In this document: positions 21,032-32,937 of the stretch, one piece after another
Position numbering within the stretch: position 1 is the stretch's first letter
How the letters are laid out: each line of letters opens with the position of its first letter
Source of the DNA: Microplitis mediator
Lineage: Eukaryota > Arthropoda > Insecta > Hymenoptera > Braconidae
Assembly (NCBI RefSeq): GCF_029852145.1
Contig: NC_079971.1
Location: 11,761,697-11,825,696, forward strand
Direction of reading: 5' to 3'
DNA length: 64,000 bases
Program-made: the position numbers and the translations under genes
The notes under the pieces: generated by a model
What the model saw: only the letters and a program-made list of their open reading frames with translations
Database searches by the model: none
Told to the model about the DNA's origin: nothing

Positions 21032-22766
21032 CACTTATCCAAAAAATTAAAGGAACAAAATAATTTTATAAATTTTTTAGTGATTTTTGGAAGGCTGTAT
21101 CTTCGTGAAAAACGATCGTATCGAAAAAAAAAAGCCAATTGAAGCTTAAAACCTCTAGTTTGAAGATCTTCCAGCAAAATGTTTTTTCAAGCCACGGTTT
21201 TTGCGGAATCATAAGAAAAAGGTCGAGACAAAATTTTTCTAAATTTTTTGGTTTTGTTTTTAAGGTCTACAGGGCCGAGAAAAAATTTTTCAAAGAAACG
21301 AATTCACGGCTTTCTTAGGAAATTTATTCAGCTACAATTTGCTTTTTTTGTTCCTCTGTACGACAATTTGCTGCTGAGATATCAGCCTTCAAATGAAAAG
21401 GATCCTTTTGTCTTTGATTATTGATATCTCAGCAAATAATGGCCGCACAGTAATTTGAAGGACAGTTTGAGAAACTTGAATAAATTTCCTACCAGCTCCA
21501 TTTTCGATTTTATCAAAAAAAAATTTTTTTTCATCCTTGATATCCATTTGAAAAACCCTTAAAAAATAGCCATTTTCTGGTTTTTTAGACAGCTCATCGC
21601 TCCTATGCAAATATGGATAAAAAAAATAATGTTGCCAGGTAATTTTACAGCTTAATGTACCCTCAAAAACCCTGGAAAATTTCAGATTGATCCATTGAAC
21701 CGTTTGTCCGGGCCGATTGCTCAAAGTTTTACAAAACAATTAAAGGAACAAGTTTTGTTCCTTAATTTGTGTAATCATTACCAAAATGAAAAAATCATTT
21801 TTTTTCGAATTTCCCTTCATTCAAGAAAAAAAAAATTTCCGGAAAACGAAAAAAAAAAAAAAAAACTGTATAAAATGGAAAAAAAAAAGTAAAAAAATTC
21901 TTGTTTTATCTCGTTTTCCGGAATTTTTTTTTTTCTCCTCTTTACCTTACATTTACTGTGGAATTAACGAAAAAATGAAGGAAAATAAAAAAAAAATTGA
22001 TTTTTTCATTTTGGTAATGATTACACAAATTAAGGAACAAAATTTTGTTCCTTTAATTCTTTTGTAAAACTTTGAGCAATCGGCCCGGACAAACGGTTCG
22101 ATGGATCAATCTGAAAATTCCTAGGGTTTTTGAGGGTACATTAAGCTGTAAAATTACCTGGCAACATTATTTTTTTTATCAATATTTGCATAGGAGCAAT
22201 GAGCTGACTAAAAAACCAGAAAATGGCCATTTTTTTAGGGTTTTTTAAAATGGATATCAAGGAAAAAAAAAAATTTTTTTTTGAAAAAATCGAAAATGAA
22301 GCTTGTAGGAAATTTATTCAAGTTTCTTAAACTGCCCTTTAAATTACTGTGCGGCCATTGTTTGCTGAGATATCAATAATCAAAGACAAAAGGATCCTTT
22401 TTCATTTGAAGGCTGATATCTCAGCAGCAAATTGTCGTACAGAGAAACAAAGCAAATTGTAGCTGAATAAATTTCCTAAGAAAGCCGTGAATTCGTTTTT
22501 TTGAAAAAATTTTTCCCGGCCCTGTAGACCTTAAAAACAAAACCAAAAAATTTAGAAAAATTTTGTCTCGACCTTTTTCTTATGATTCCGCAAAAACCGT
22601 GGCTCGAAAAAATATTTTGCTGGAAGATTTTCAAATTAGAGGTTTCAAGCTTCAATTGGCTTTTTTTGTTTTTTCGATACGATCGTTTGCTACGAAGATA
22701 CAGCCTTCCATAAATCACTAAAAAATTTATAAAATTTTTTTGTCCCTTTAATTTTTTGGGTAAGTG
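21032..22766. mobile_element. Long palindromic (foldback) element, diverged copy, TA target duplication
   Basis: Starts CACTTATCC and ends GGGTAAGTG, flanked by TA on both sides. The two halves are inverted copies of one another about a centre near 21900, with visible substitutions and length changes. The same landmarks as the 57-kb copy occur in mirror order (CGTTTGTCCGGGCCG with its complement, GGATCCTTTT twice). Open frames in it are by-products of the repeat. The absence of a transposase and the TA target suggest a Tc1/mariner-type non-autonomous element. Confidence 0.8.
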
Positions 22767-24334
22767 TAGTTTTTTTTAATATATAAAATATAAATAATTA
22801 GTCATGCTATAAAACACTACAAAAATGAACAAATCAAAATCATTTGTTAAAACTACTTTGGTTTATTTTTTTTCCTCCATTTTATCTCTCAAAAAATATA
22901 CTTTCAAGATCCAAATATGATCTTTTATTTATAAAAATAAATATAAAATGTCAATTTATACCTTTATTATAGAATATAATTGAAAATTATTCAATAAAAC
23001 TTTTAATGCTGTCATTTTTACATTTTATAGACATGTAGATAAATAGATAACCTCGTTCGTCGTAGGTTAGAATTTGAGGGTCAACAACTTCATCACACCT
23101 TTAAAATTGAGCCTAGTTATTGACCCTCAAATTTCAGCAACGAAACTCATTTTAATATTTTTTATACGTATATTAAAATAAATTTTAATACAATATTGAT
23201 CGATCCATACATTTTTTATTAAATTTTTTTACTGACATGATGATTAGTGCACAAATTCAACTGTCGCACCTTCTTACGTCAACTGTTTAGACTACACTTA
23301 AAAAATGGCTTCCTTAGCCACCTATGACTAAAACATTGTTTTTTTTCAGTTAATAATCTTTATGTTTTTTAAACTGCCATTAATTTGGCTCAGAATAGAT
23401 TACTATAAATTAAGTAAAAATCGATTGTCTTATTAAAGCTATATTTTTTTAAGTAAGTTAGAAAAAAGTTGAAAAGGTCAGAAACTGAGTCATGGTCAAC
23501 AATAGGGTCTTTTACCTCATATTAAATTAATTATTACTTAGGAAATTATTTCAAATTTTGTATACACGTGGATGACCGCATACGGTTTACCGGATTTATT
23601 CGTGTCTCCGTCGCCAATTGTAAAACGGCTTACGTTAAACATGCTTCCTGTGATTGTGAAGCGTGCGCAGTGTGTTTGCGATTGTGGTTTGTGACATGAC
23701 TGGTTACTGTGCCCAGCATTAGTCACAAAAGTGAAGTATTAACTACTCATAACTCTGTTGTATCGCAAAGAAACCAGTCTAAGGAGTGATAGTTACTTTC
23801 AGAGAGGTTAACAATGAATGCTCGTGGAGTAACTATTACTGTTATCCCCGTGATGTAGTCAATATTACTGATTGTAGTCAGAGACAGTAACCATTGCTGT
23901 CATTAGAGTAATTTTTAAGATTTTCAAAGAAATTCTTTCATTTTGTATACTATACTGACCGTATTAGTGTTCGGCGTAGTAATGGATGATGGTTTTTTTT
24001 CTCCATGTAGAATACAGAATAACGAATAAAATGGGTCCTTATCAACGTGTCTACCTTGAATAGTTAACAAGTCATTAATTTTTTAATAAAAAAATTTACG
24101 ACAAGAGCGTAAGATCACATAAACAAATAGCTGTAAGGCAAGGATAAATGAAAAGATTATGAATTTTTTTTCCAATTAAATCTTTAGCCATCCACTACTT
24201 GTAAGAATGTAGTATTTGGTCGTCAAATATCATATTGTGCATGGAAATGAAACCATGTGAATCTGCGTTATTTTATTGTTTCGTTGATAGGCAAATATTG
24301 AAGATGGGTTTATAATCGAATTAAATTGTTACAG
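22767..24334. other. Probable intron sequence with a hairpin and a GTTACT/AGTAAC array
   Basis: No supported exon. An inverted repeat with arms AATTTGAGGGTCAA and TTGACCCTCAAATTT lies at 23074-23145. Bases 23695-23915 repeat AGTAAC/GTTACT words in both orientations. A frame with several Cys at 23560-23700 on the plus strand was examined, but I cannot tie it to a known protein or to splice sites. Being upstream of the receptor exon, the stretch may be intronic to that gene. Confidence 0.4.
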
Positions 24335-24482
24335 AATTGATATCCAATCGGCGCACCGAAACGAAAGTTTTTATCAATGTTGCAGTGGATTTTGTATTGA
24401 CTTACTGCAAAAATTCTCCGATGAAATAGGGTTCACTTATGAATTAGTCAGAGTCGAAGATGGAAAGTGGGGGACTCTTGAA
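24335..24482 (+). CDS. Nmdar2: Internal exon of an NMDA-type ionotropic glutamate receptor, subunit-2-like (S1 ligand-binding segment)
   Basis: The exon is bounded by TTGTTACAG| at 24334 and |GTAAGT at 24483, 148 nt, entering with one base of a split codon and leaving in phase 0. The 49 full codons read IDIQSAHRNESF, then CCSGFCIDLL, an FTYELV segment and a DGKWGTLE end. This is the conserved segment of NMDA receptor ligand-binding lobe S1 in which CC-x-GFCIDLL-x-K leads into FTYE and DG-x-WG. The wording is closer to subunit 2 than to subunit 1, whose equivalent has CC-x-GYCIDLL and FTYDLA. The protein is a glycine/glutamate-gated cation channel of neuronal membranes. The neighbouring exons (NGRWNG block downstream, upstream S1 and amino-terminal domain) are not found in this window, so the flanking introns are large and full of mobile elements. 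Family certain in my view; subunit somewhat less so. Confidence 0.82.
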
Positions 24483-24861
24483 GTAAGTAAAATTATATTT
24501 AGCGATCAACTAATAGTATGATATTTTCTCAAAGTACACATTGAAATTTGGTGGCAGTAAAGCTTAATGATAAGTAATTCTAATGAATAAGCGTTAAATG
24601 CTCGACTTTCTACGGAAATCCGCCTTCCATAGTATTACGCTTCAAAAATAACGAATTATTCGTAGGATTAACTGGATGGCTTAGGTATAGAATGCTTTCC
24701 AGTTGTCAACAAATACTCCTCGTTATGATTTACAGGGATTGTGTCCAGAATGTAGAGACAGTACTTCTGTCGAAAGTAGAGCACCCTGAAGTTGAATGAG
24801 AAACCTATTCTGACGTAAACAGTGCAATAAATAATATCAAGTTACATAAAGAATGAAAAAA
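24483..24861. other. Probable intron downstream of the receptor exon
   Basis: AT-rich, without a recognisable next receptor exon. A short segment after GATTTACAG at 24731 stays open for 17 codons only and does not resemble the receptor. Confidence 0.45.
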
Positions 24862-25662
24862 AAAAAATCGGTCTGCCAGTTGACCCTGCGGGCCAGCCCC
24901 AAAACTTCCCGCTGTTTTCGAGCTCAAGAACCTCGAAAACATTATTATGAATACTTTTTCGAGCTCTTCGAGCTCGAAAATACGTGTGTATGCTGTTGTT
25001 TTCGAAAAAAAACGTTTTTCACCATTTTTTCTCCAACGATATCTCTCAAACGAATAAACCGAGTGAGACGGTTGAGGTGGCAATCGACGCGTTTTGTCAA
25101 GTTCTAAAGCTGATCCAATTTTAAATTCAATTTATCGAGTCGTTTTTTAGATATTTCAGAAAAAATAAAAAAAAATTTTTTTTTAATTCTTTCGACAACG
25201 GTTTCTCTCGTACGAATGAACCGATTTTGATGGTTGAGGCGGCATTCGACGCGGCTTATAAAGCTCTAGAGCCCAGTCTATTTTGGAACTAATCCATCCA
25301 GCACATTAAAAGTTATCCAAGAAAAACATTTTGGAAAAAACTTTATTTTTGGAATATCTCTGAACGAGCCCTACCTATCAAGCTCAATTTTCTCACGGCT
25401 TCAAGATATTGACTATCCGCGTCGAATGACACCTTAAAGTTCAAAATCGGTTTATCCGTTTAAAAGATACAGGTATGTACGTACGTACGTACATACATGC
25501 ATACATACACTCGGACATCATCTTGAAATTAGTCAGAATAGCTTTCTAGGACCTCAAAACGTCGACATCTGATGGAAATTCGATTTTCGTAAATCGGACC
25601 GAAACCAATAACTTCCCGAATTTTTGAAAATTTACAATTTTCTTAGCGGGAAGTTAAAAAGT
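24862..25662 (+). repeat. Dispersed AACTTCCCGCT family repeat, full copy
   Basis: Same order of landmarks as 13072-13892: CGGTCTGCCAGTTGACC, AACTTCCCGCTG, GAGCTC pairs, three modules with AACGAAT-AACCGA-type phrases, a (TACG)/(CATA) tract at 25475-25510 and the terminal AACTTCCCG...AGCGGGAAGTT hairpin. It lies in the presumed receptor intron. Confidence 0.8.
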
Positions 25663-27090
25663 TAAATTTGGGTTTTTACCGATAAAAAATAAACAGATTA
25701 AAGGTTTCAATAATATCGAAGGACAAAAAATATTTGAATCAGCTCTTGTTTCAAATGTAGTTAAATCAGAAGATTTAAGTAAACAATCAATACTCGTATT
25801 TACACCATTGTTATTTGTCACGTAAAGATTTCAGTATAGAGAAATAAATTACTTATTGAGTATTAAATTTTAAAATTTAGATCGTTACGCAGGCATTTTC
25901 TCGATACGTCACCGTTCGAGGCAACTGTTTGCTTGCTACCAGCGCGCATGCGCAACACAGTGTAATTGCACGTGCTGTACATAATTTATATTTATTTATT
26001 TATATTTATTTATAATTAATTTATTGAAATATTGCTAATCCAAATTGTTTGATTTTCAGGATTTATCCATTATTTTAAGGACAATAGTGGGCATAATCTA
26101 ACATAACAGTATGCCACCATAATTATTTAATGCATGAAATAAAACGTTAGCTAGGTGTTTGTGTGGTGGACGCATTTTTTACGGCTGAACGGAATTGACC
26201 GTCAAACGAGGGAAAATCAATATTTCCCCTTATATCACCGCCACTGATTTAATAAATAAAATCAATTTTTATTAAATTATTTGCCACTCCTAAAAACGTG
26301 ATTTTTAGAGAATTAATTCCTAGATATAATTAGGAACACTTTGCAACGTCATTCGAGTTAAACAAACATATAGAAATATTTAATTAATTAATTAAATAAA
26401 GCCCAGGGTCAGAGTAATAGGGGGAGGATGGAGAAGCTTTCTGGGTGTATTTGTGTGCTGTGAGAAGAAAATTTCTCAGAGAGGTACGGATTATTGTACT
26501 GCCGTGCAAAGCACAGAGGTGGTAACTTGTAGTTTGGCCATTTTGAGATATTTACAGATGTAATGAAGTAAAATTTAAATATTTAAATTTAAATCTGATT
26601 GATTTACTGTGGTTGATCAATTACCCTGAGTTAACCCCGTAAGCGTAAACTATTTTATCAACGTCGCTGGGTGCGCTAATTTAAGGGACTCGTCCACCAG
26701 ACTAACTTAGAAACTATGTAGGGGAGAAAATTTTCAATAATTGCCGATATCAGGCGAGCTGATTAGCTATAAGGGCAATACAGCAGTGAAGAAGACTGAA
26801 CCGGACCAGCAATCCAAGTGAACACCTGAGACCGTGTACGTGATATAAAAAAAGATATAAAAACAATTTGGGGAGTTTTGAAAAGGAGAAGGAAATCGGT
26901 AGCGTCGGACTCGGACCTAATCAAGCACTTGATTAAAAGTAAGAAAAATTCTTGGCTAAAATCCAGAATTTATAACTAAGTAAATCACAATCGTAATCGT
27001 TGATTAATCTAATCGAGGGGCAGTGACCATTTCTTTATGGAACAAATTCTCTCATAATTCTTATACAGAATCATAAATTGCAACATGATT
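25663..27090. other. Unassigned region, possible degraded retroelement leader
   Basis: No exon recognised. Bases 26160-26960 have higher GC content, paired GTGGTGGACGC (26161) and GTCCACCAGAC (26692) motifs, and a purine-rich stretch at 26400-26480. This looks like LTR or untranslated leader sequence of a retroelement, but I found no second LTR copy in the window. Confidence 0.3.
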
Positions 27091-27094
27091 TTAG

Positions 27095-27390
27095 GATTAA
27101 AGACGATTCATGACGATTAGAAATTTTTACTTGTCATAAATCGTCTTTAATCGTAAAATAATATCACAATTTCTCATCCAGTATGAAGATTAAAAATGGT
27201 TCATGACGATTTGAAATTTTTAATCGTCAAAAATCGTTTTTAATCGTTAAATAATAAACAGTCTTTTGATGATTAGAGACGATTAAATGTGGAAAACCAC
27301 GACGATTATGAGTAATAGAGACGCTTCATGACAATTGAATTTTTAATTGTTTTGAATCGTCAAAAATCGTATTTTCTAATCAGGGTAATT
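27095..27390. repeat. GACGATT / AATCGTC inverted-word array
   Basis: Blocks combine GATTAAAGACGATTCATGAC and its complement-like ATCGTCTTTAATCGT in head-to-head order, at about 27100-27160, 27185-27250 and more loosely 27265-27380. Each block could fold into a hairpin. Not coding. Confidence 0.7.
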
Positions 27391-30300
27391 GTAAGTTTTA
27401 ACTTAGTTGAATGACACTTTCCAGATATTTATTAAACTTAAGTTATAATGATTAAAAATTGTAAATGATACATCAGAAAGTTACTTCTTATGAGTTTTAA
27501 AAAAAATTAAAACCATTACTACAATAGAAATTTTAAAAAACTAACCAATTATACTTTTTCTAAAACTCCTAAATTAAAATAGCTATTTTCGATAAATAGG
27601 ATCAAAACGAGGGTTTGCGGTATGCTTGTACTGGCGAAAAAAGTCTTGGGTTACCACGCATTCTGAACAAAAACGAGTAGATACATTTTTCTCGCAAGAG
27701 CATAGCAAGGTAATGTATTCTTTTTTTAACTTCTTCATGAAGTCACAATTAGGAGCTCCTTAGGATGGCATGGATAAGACATCAATTTTGTAAAATCTTA
27801 ATGTATTCATATCTCTGACTTCATTCAGAAATCTGATGTATCGACTCTTACTTAATACATATACATGTGTATATGTTTTTTTTTACATTACAATTTTTGA
27901 AAATATTTTCCGCGCTATTAAAAAATCTTGTTTGTTTACTCTAACTTGAATTGATAAAATATCATGTTTATTGAATATTTACATGGAGTAACTAATAATA
28001 ATAAATTAATATTTATAAAATTTAAAAAAACTTTGCATACATTAAATAAACGTGAAAATTTACAATGTTAATAACATTGAATTGTAAGATTTTTTCATCT
28101 CAACGAAGCTTTTCTTCATTATCATTGCATCGGAATTATTGTAACAATCGATATATACGTATCGCGATTTACCCATTTATTTTCATTTTTCTTTTAAGCA
28201 AGGTTTACCTAGCCATACCTCAAATCTTTACGTGGATATCTTTTTACCTTTTCGCAGGTACCTATGAAAGTGCATGCACGATAAGAAGAACAGACAAAGA
28301 TCGACAGATAGGATAGTATACCTGTCTCTCTCTCTCTCTCTAACAAAAAAGCAGAGCCTATCCTCAAACCCAACTACGTCATCTAGCTGCATGCTCATCT
28401 TGCATCCACACTTACCTGCGTACATTTATTTACTATACAGTAACAAGAGAGTATGTATGTGTGTGTACGGACGTAGTACCCAAAAATATAGTTTGCTGCG
28501 ACTCAGTGGGACACCTGCACGTGTGCACCGGACCTCTCATTAAATTTGAACGGTCATAAAAATTTTATGACTATCTCATTCCCATATTCCGAGTCATCTC
28601 TGACATTTCGAAAGCTATACCCAGATCTATGTACTTCTAATAGAACACTTACTCATCCCGTTGTTGTTTACAAAAACGATATCATCCAATTTCCATACAT
28701 GGGCTTTTACAATCTTTAAAAAGCTATGCCTAACCCGGATCCATGTACTCACTCATCATGTTGTTGTCCAAAATGATGACCTGGACCGGAAGATTGCATC
28801 AGAAAAACATATGACTTTCCTATCAGAACTAGAGTATATGAACTGCCAAAAAACTAACGAATACAGTCAATCGCTTATCAGAAGTAACCTCTGGCGGTTT
28901 TCGCTCCGGAAATCTACAGATTCAGAAGTACAGATTAGTTCTAACTGCCCGTCCAATTAGTACCGTGAATCAGAGTTACAATTTTGACTTGCTGAACTTG
29001 CACAACTTGCTGAAATCATGGTCGATCCAACTCACCCAAATTAGGATCATCGGTATCGTGACGGTCTACAGCCTAGGAATCCAGACTCCTAGATCAAAAT
29101 CCGAAGTTCAAAAAAATATCCGCGTTCGTATTTGACAGATAGGGGAGTGCATCCTCTCGGTATCCCAGTAGCTTCGAGTCCGTACAGAATAATTAATTTC
29201 GCTGAAATAAAATCACGAAGCCACAGTGCAGTGTCCCAGCACAATTAAAAATAAAAATAATAATTGTACGATTTCGCGATCACAAAATTCAAAGTGGTAA
29301 ATTGTGAGAGAGTGTGATCAGCAAAATTGTAAACCGCCTCAAGCTGAGTGGTCAGTCTAATTGTATGTATTTAATTTTAATACACACATGTAGAAACAAC
29401 ATTATAATTTTATACGAAAATATACAGATTCTTTTCTTTTTTTTATTAAATCTTTTTCTCTCATTCATACCTCTTACTCCAACATTTAATAGTCGATGTC
29501 TGTAAAATTAGCTGACCCTTTTTACACCGGTGTTATTTTATTTTAACACTGCCCGATGTTAAATTGAATCCATTTTTAAGACTGCTTTTTTTGCAGTGTA
29601 GTACATATGCTCTGATTTATATCTTTTTGTTATGGATACCCAGCTTTCCTAGCGGCAGTTATATACTTTTCCTAAAAAACTCTTTTTTTTTGGAGAATGC
29701 ATCAAGGTTTTCGGAAGCACTTAATTTTTACGCCACAAAAAAAAAAATAATTACTTTTATTAAATTGTTCAGTCACGAGCTTGATGAAGGGGAGGATAGG
29801 GTATTAAAATTATTTTTTTTTATTTATTTTTTTTATTTTTCTCTGAATGAACAATATGTCGATAATATTGTGTACAAATTTGAAATCAATCCGAGTGAAA
29901 CTAACGGAGTTACAGCGTTTCAAATGACCAGCCGGTATACCTGATTTTTATACTCGCTCGACCTGCCCCTACATACCTCTAGTAGAAATCGGCTGCAATT
30001 TTCTTTGTTCTTCCGAATCCCTTTCTCCGGCTGTGTGTCTTTCAAAGGATGTAAACTGATAACTCAATATAAGTATAAAAATTCATATTCTTTTATTGAT
30101 AGTTTATTTCAAATTTTCACGAATAAAAAACCTTAAATGGATTTTCCCGAAAACGTTATTTTTAAAGTCCGTGAAAATCATAACTCAAAATGTACTGAAC
30201 CGAACCTTTTGAAAATTTAAACATTACTTCTTTACATAAATCAACCGGTAACGACGAAGAATTTTTTTTTGTTTTCCGTTTTTTTCTATTTTTTAATAAC

Positions 30301-30820
30301 AAATTAACCGCGATTTTTTGAGCTAAAATCGCGTTTTTCACTTCCAAGTGCTGCAAAAAATCGAAAAAAAAAAAACTCTTCGTGGTTACCTCGAGAAATA
30401 CATCAACTTTAAAATGCATATCAATTTTTTTTTTTCCGATGATCCGGTAACGAGTAATGATGTTCACCGCAAATCGACTTTTTTTCGAGGCGCCTTCGGA
30501 GATTCAACGTCACCGGCTTATTAATCAATACTTTTTGTTGAAAATTTTTTCTGATATTCTTTAAAAGTTGTACAATAATATGTGATTAAGTTTAATGAAA
30601 TTATATTGCTCATCTCGCCGGGAAAAATTACAACAATATGCTTTTTTTTCGCCTTTAAAACCCTACCCCCCCCCTTAATTTCAAATCCTTCGTGCATTTT
30701 CGCTATTCCGGGAGTTGCCGGACTCGCTACTGACTTCAAGGTCAGAATAGTGCCGGGTCACTCGCTATATGGGCCCGACACTTGTAATTTATTGCTCATG
30801 ACCGTGTAAAAACTGCATGA
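27391..30820. other. Long AT-rich stretch with no supported gene
   Basis: Contains a (TC)n run (28321-28342), poly-T tracts and short open frames without splice sites or recognisable motifs (for example 28661-28960 and 29564-29944). Bases 30100-30500 look like a dispersed repeat (T/A-run alternation with complementary AAAATCGCG and CGCGATTTT phrases). A minus-strand donor-like CAGGTAAGTG lies at 28412, but no exon can be built on it. Confidence 0.35.
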
Positions 30821-30824
30821 GAAG

Positions 30825-31690
30825 CCGCTACTAGCCGGCCAATAAGATAATTCGTATTATATTAGCCGGCCAATTGGAAAATTCGTCTCATAACGGCGTG
30901 CTCAGCTGCCAATAAGAAAAATCAGCTACTAACTGTTTCCTGTTGGCGCGCTTTTAAGCCAATGGGAAAATTCGCTAGGACAGCCATGCTGTCATCATCT
31001 CCTCCAAGCGGGAACGAAGGAAGACGCCATCGTTTCATTATTCTCTTCTACAACGTGCTCTTGTACTGAATACCTCGTGTGCTAAAACCGCTTTGATAAT
31101 ATTCTCTATACTCTTGTGAACTAATACAAAACCCTTGTGCTAATTTATTCTCAATATTTAGTCAGTAAATTAAGGCTGCTATTTATTGAGTATAAATAAA
31201 TTGCCATTCGAGTGTAATTAATAAGTAAATTAATTTCCGTGAACGTAACCGCTACCGACCACGTGTCGACATTTTATACGTGATTCTTTTTCAGTATTGT
31301 CGCATTAGCACTTCCGTATATTTTATTGTTGAGTTCGCTATAAATAATTATTCCTAATAACAAGTATATGTAAAAAGTGTAAATAAATCTTTAATTTATT
31401 CTTTACTAATTCTGGTGTAATTTTTAATTGTTTAAAACCTCACGCCTTAACCAGATCCTCTGGTTTTATTCGCTCACTTTACATAAATGTTTTGCCAGAA
31501 TTTGAAATTCTGGCAGTGCATCCGTTTTTTTTAAATTTGCAGAAATTGTTTGTGCACCTATTTGCTGTTTGCGCACTGTTACATTCTGGTTTATCTATTA
31601 ATCAGACAGAATATTTTTAATTTTACCAGGTTGACGTCGTTACGGTGTCGATAGACCCCAGGTGCGTCAGCTGTTGACCTTCTTTTATTT
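30825..31690. repeat. CCAAT-containing tandem units and LTR-like leader
   Basis: Four degenerate repeats each carry CCAAT followed by A-rich sequence, ATTCG in three of the four: CCAAT at 30839, 30870, 30909 and 30959. The rest to 31690 resembles the untranslated part of an LTR element (GC-balanced, no frame). Clustered CCAAT boxes are common in promoters, so an LTR promoter is one reading. Confidence 0.4.
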
Positions 31691-32640
31691 TATGCTAAAA
31701 AAGTTTATTGACTTACCATGGTGGGGATTATGGGCCCCATAAGTCGGCCCAAATAATCCCTTGATACGTCCTCTGGGTGCAAACGAGACGAGCTTTGAAG
31801 ACTCGGTTCCTTCGTAGAGGAAAGTAATCCCAATTGGTCGATCAACCACCAGAGCTCGAAGGCTCAACAACACACGAGCTTGGAAGCTCAACAACACACG
31901 AGCTCGCAAGCTCAACAACACATGAGCTCGAAAGCTCAACAAAAACTTCCTCCGACTTAATTCTCAGACGACCTTCGGTGAGGTCCGCGATAACACCTCG
32001 AATCCTGCGACCGAGCTGTACCGCACATCCTGACCTCCTGCGTCATCGGCCTCGAAGCATGAATTTCAGATTCGGAAAGGAAGCGTTCAGGCTGCCGGTA
32101 TCGGCGCCCGGAACAGGTGAGAGTATTGGGCTGCCCGTAGCGGCGCCCAAAGTTTAAATAAAGAGTGCGTATTTGAATAAAATACGGATATATATTTTGC
32201 TTCAAGTCCGAGTGACAGGATCAAGCCAGCAGGTTTGTGTAGAGTTCTTAGCTCTACTAGATCTTGTGATCGACTAACTTGATTCTGTCGCTCCTTGGTA
32301 TAATACATTATCAAAACTGTTAACGTTGCATCTCAGGTTTCCTATGAGAGAATCGTCGTGGCCCGGGTCTCATGCATCGTCATCTGTTTAGACTATCCGC
32401 GAGCCACGGCGACTCTCTTATCGCAAGAGATTTCCGTTACATTGCTGGCGGTGAATAAAAATAATATCGCCAACAAAGTAACGATTTATTAATTTATTAA
32501 TTAATTATGATTATAAGAAGTGTCGAACCGTTTCTTCGCCCACTGTGGAGAATAAATAATTCGAGACTTCAAAAAAAAAATTTCTAAAAATTTTTATTTA
32601 AATTTAATTAGAGCCAGAACGTAACACGCACATAAAAAGC
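31640..32640 (-). mobile_element. LTR-like fragment, TGTAACGGAAATC family, copy 1
   Basis: The left part GGTGTCGATAGACCCCAGG (31650) and the right part AGATTTCCGTTACA (32446) recur at 37050 and 38337. On the minus strand the block begins TGTAACGGAAATCTCTTGCG and contains CCCGGGCCACGACGATTCTC, also seen at 52149-52250. Beyond 32460 a further shared stretch (GTGTCGAACCGTTTCTTCGCC, with an end in CCAGAACGTAAC at 32610) matches 38410-38525. I read this as LTR or leader sequence of one retroelement family; no pol is present. Confidence 0.5.
31853..31948. repeat. 24-bp minisatellite, four units
   Basis: Four tandem 24-base units of the form GAGCTCGAAGGCTCAACAAC plus ACAC, with small changes (CTTGG, CTCGC, CTCGAAA). 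The GAGCTCGA core is also the core of the palindromic region near the start of the AACTTCCCGCT family. Confidence 0.85.
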
Positions 32641-32937
32641 CCCTAATTTTGACTTAATTTAAATTCAATTTTATTGAGTTGGGTCGGCTAATTTTACAGA
32701 CATTCTTAACCTTCAAGAAATCTGCTCCAGTCAATTTTTAGTCAATTATAATCATGTAAAAAAGTGTTTAGATTGGACTTGAAATTTTGTACTTGGAAGT
32801 CACTGTTCTTCGCTTTGCTGTAATATATTTTTATCGTATTTGGTGTAAAGTAAATAAACATTGCTGTTGAGAGAAATTGCATTAAATTGTTTTAGCAGAC
32901 GTTCTATTTTAGAGATAAAATGATAATTATGTTTACA

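Noticed and set aside
23538..23726. Cys-rich frames near the receptor exon on either strand
   Set aside because: No splice sites fit and the translations do not resemble the receptor or another family that I know.
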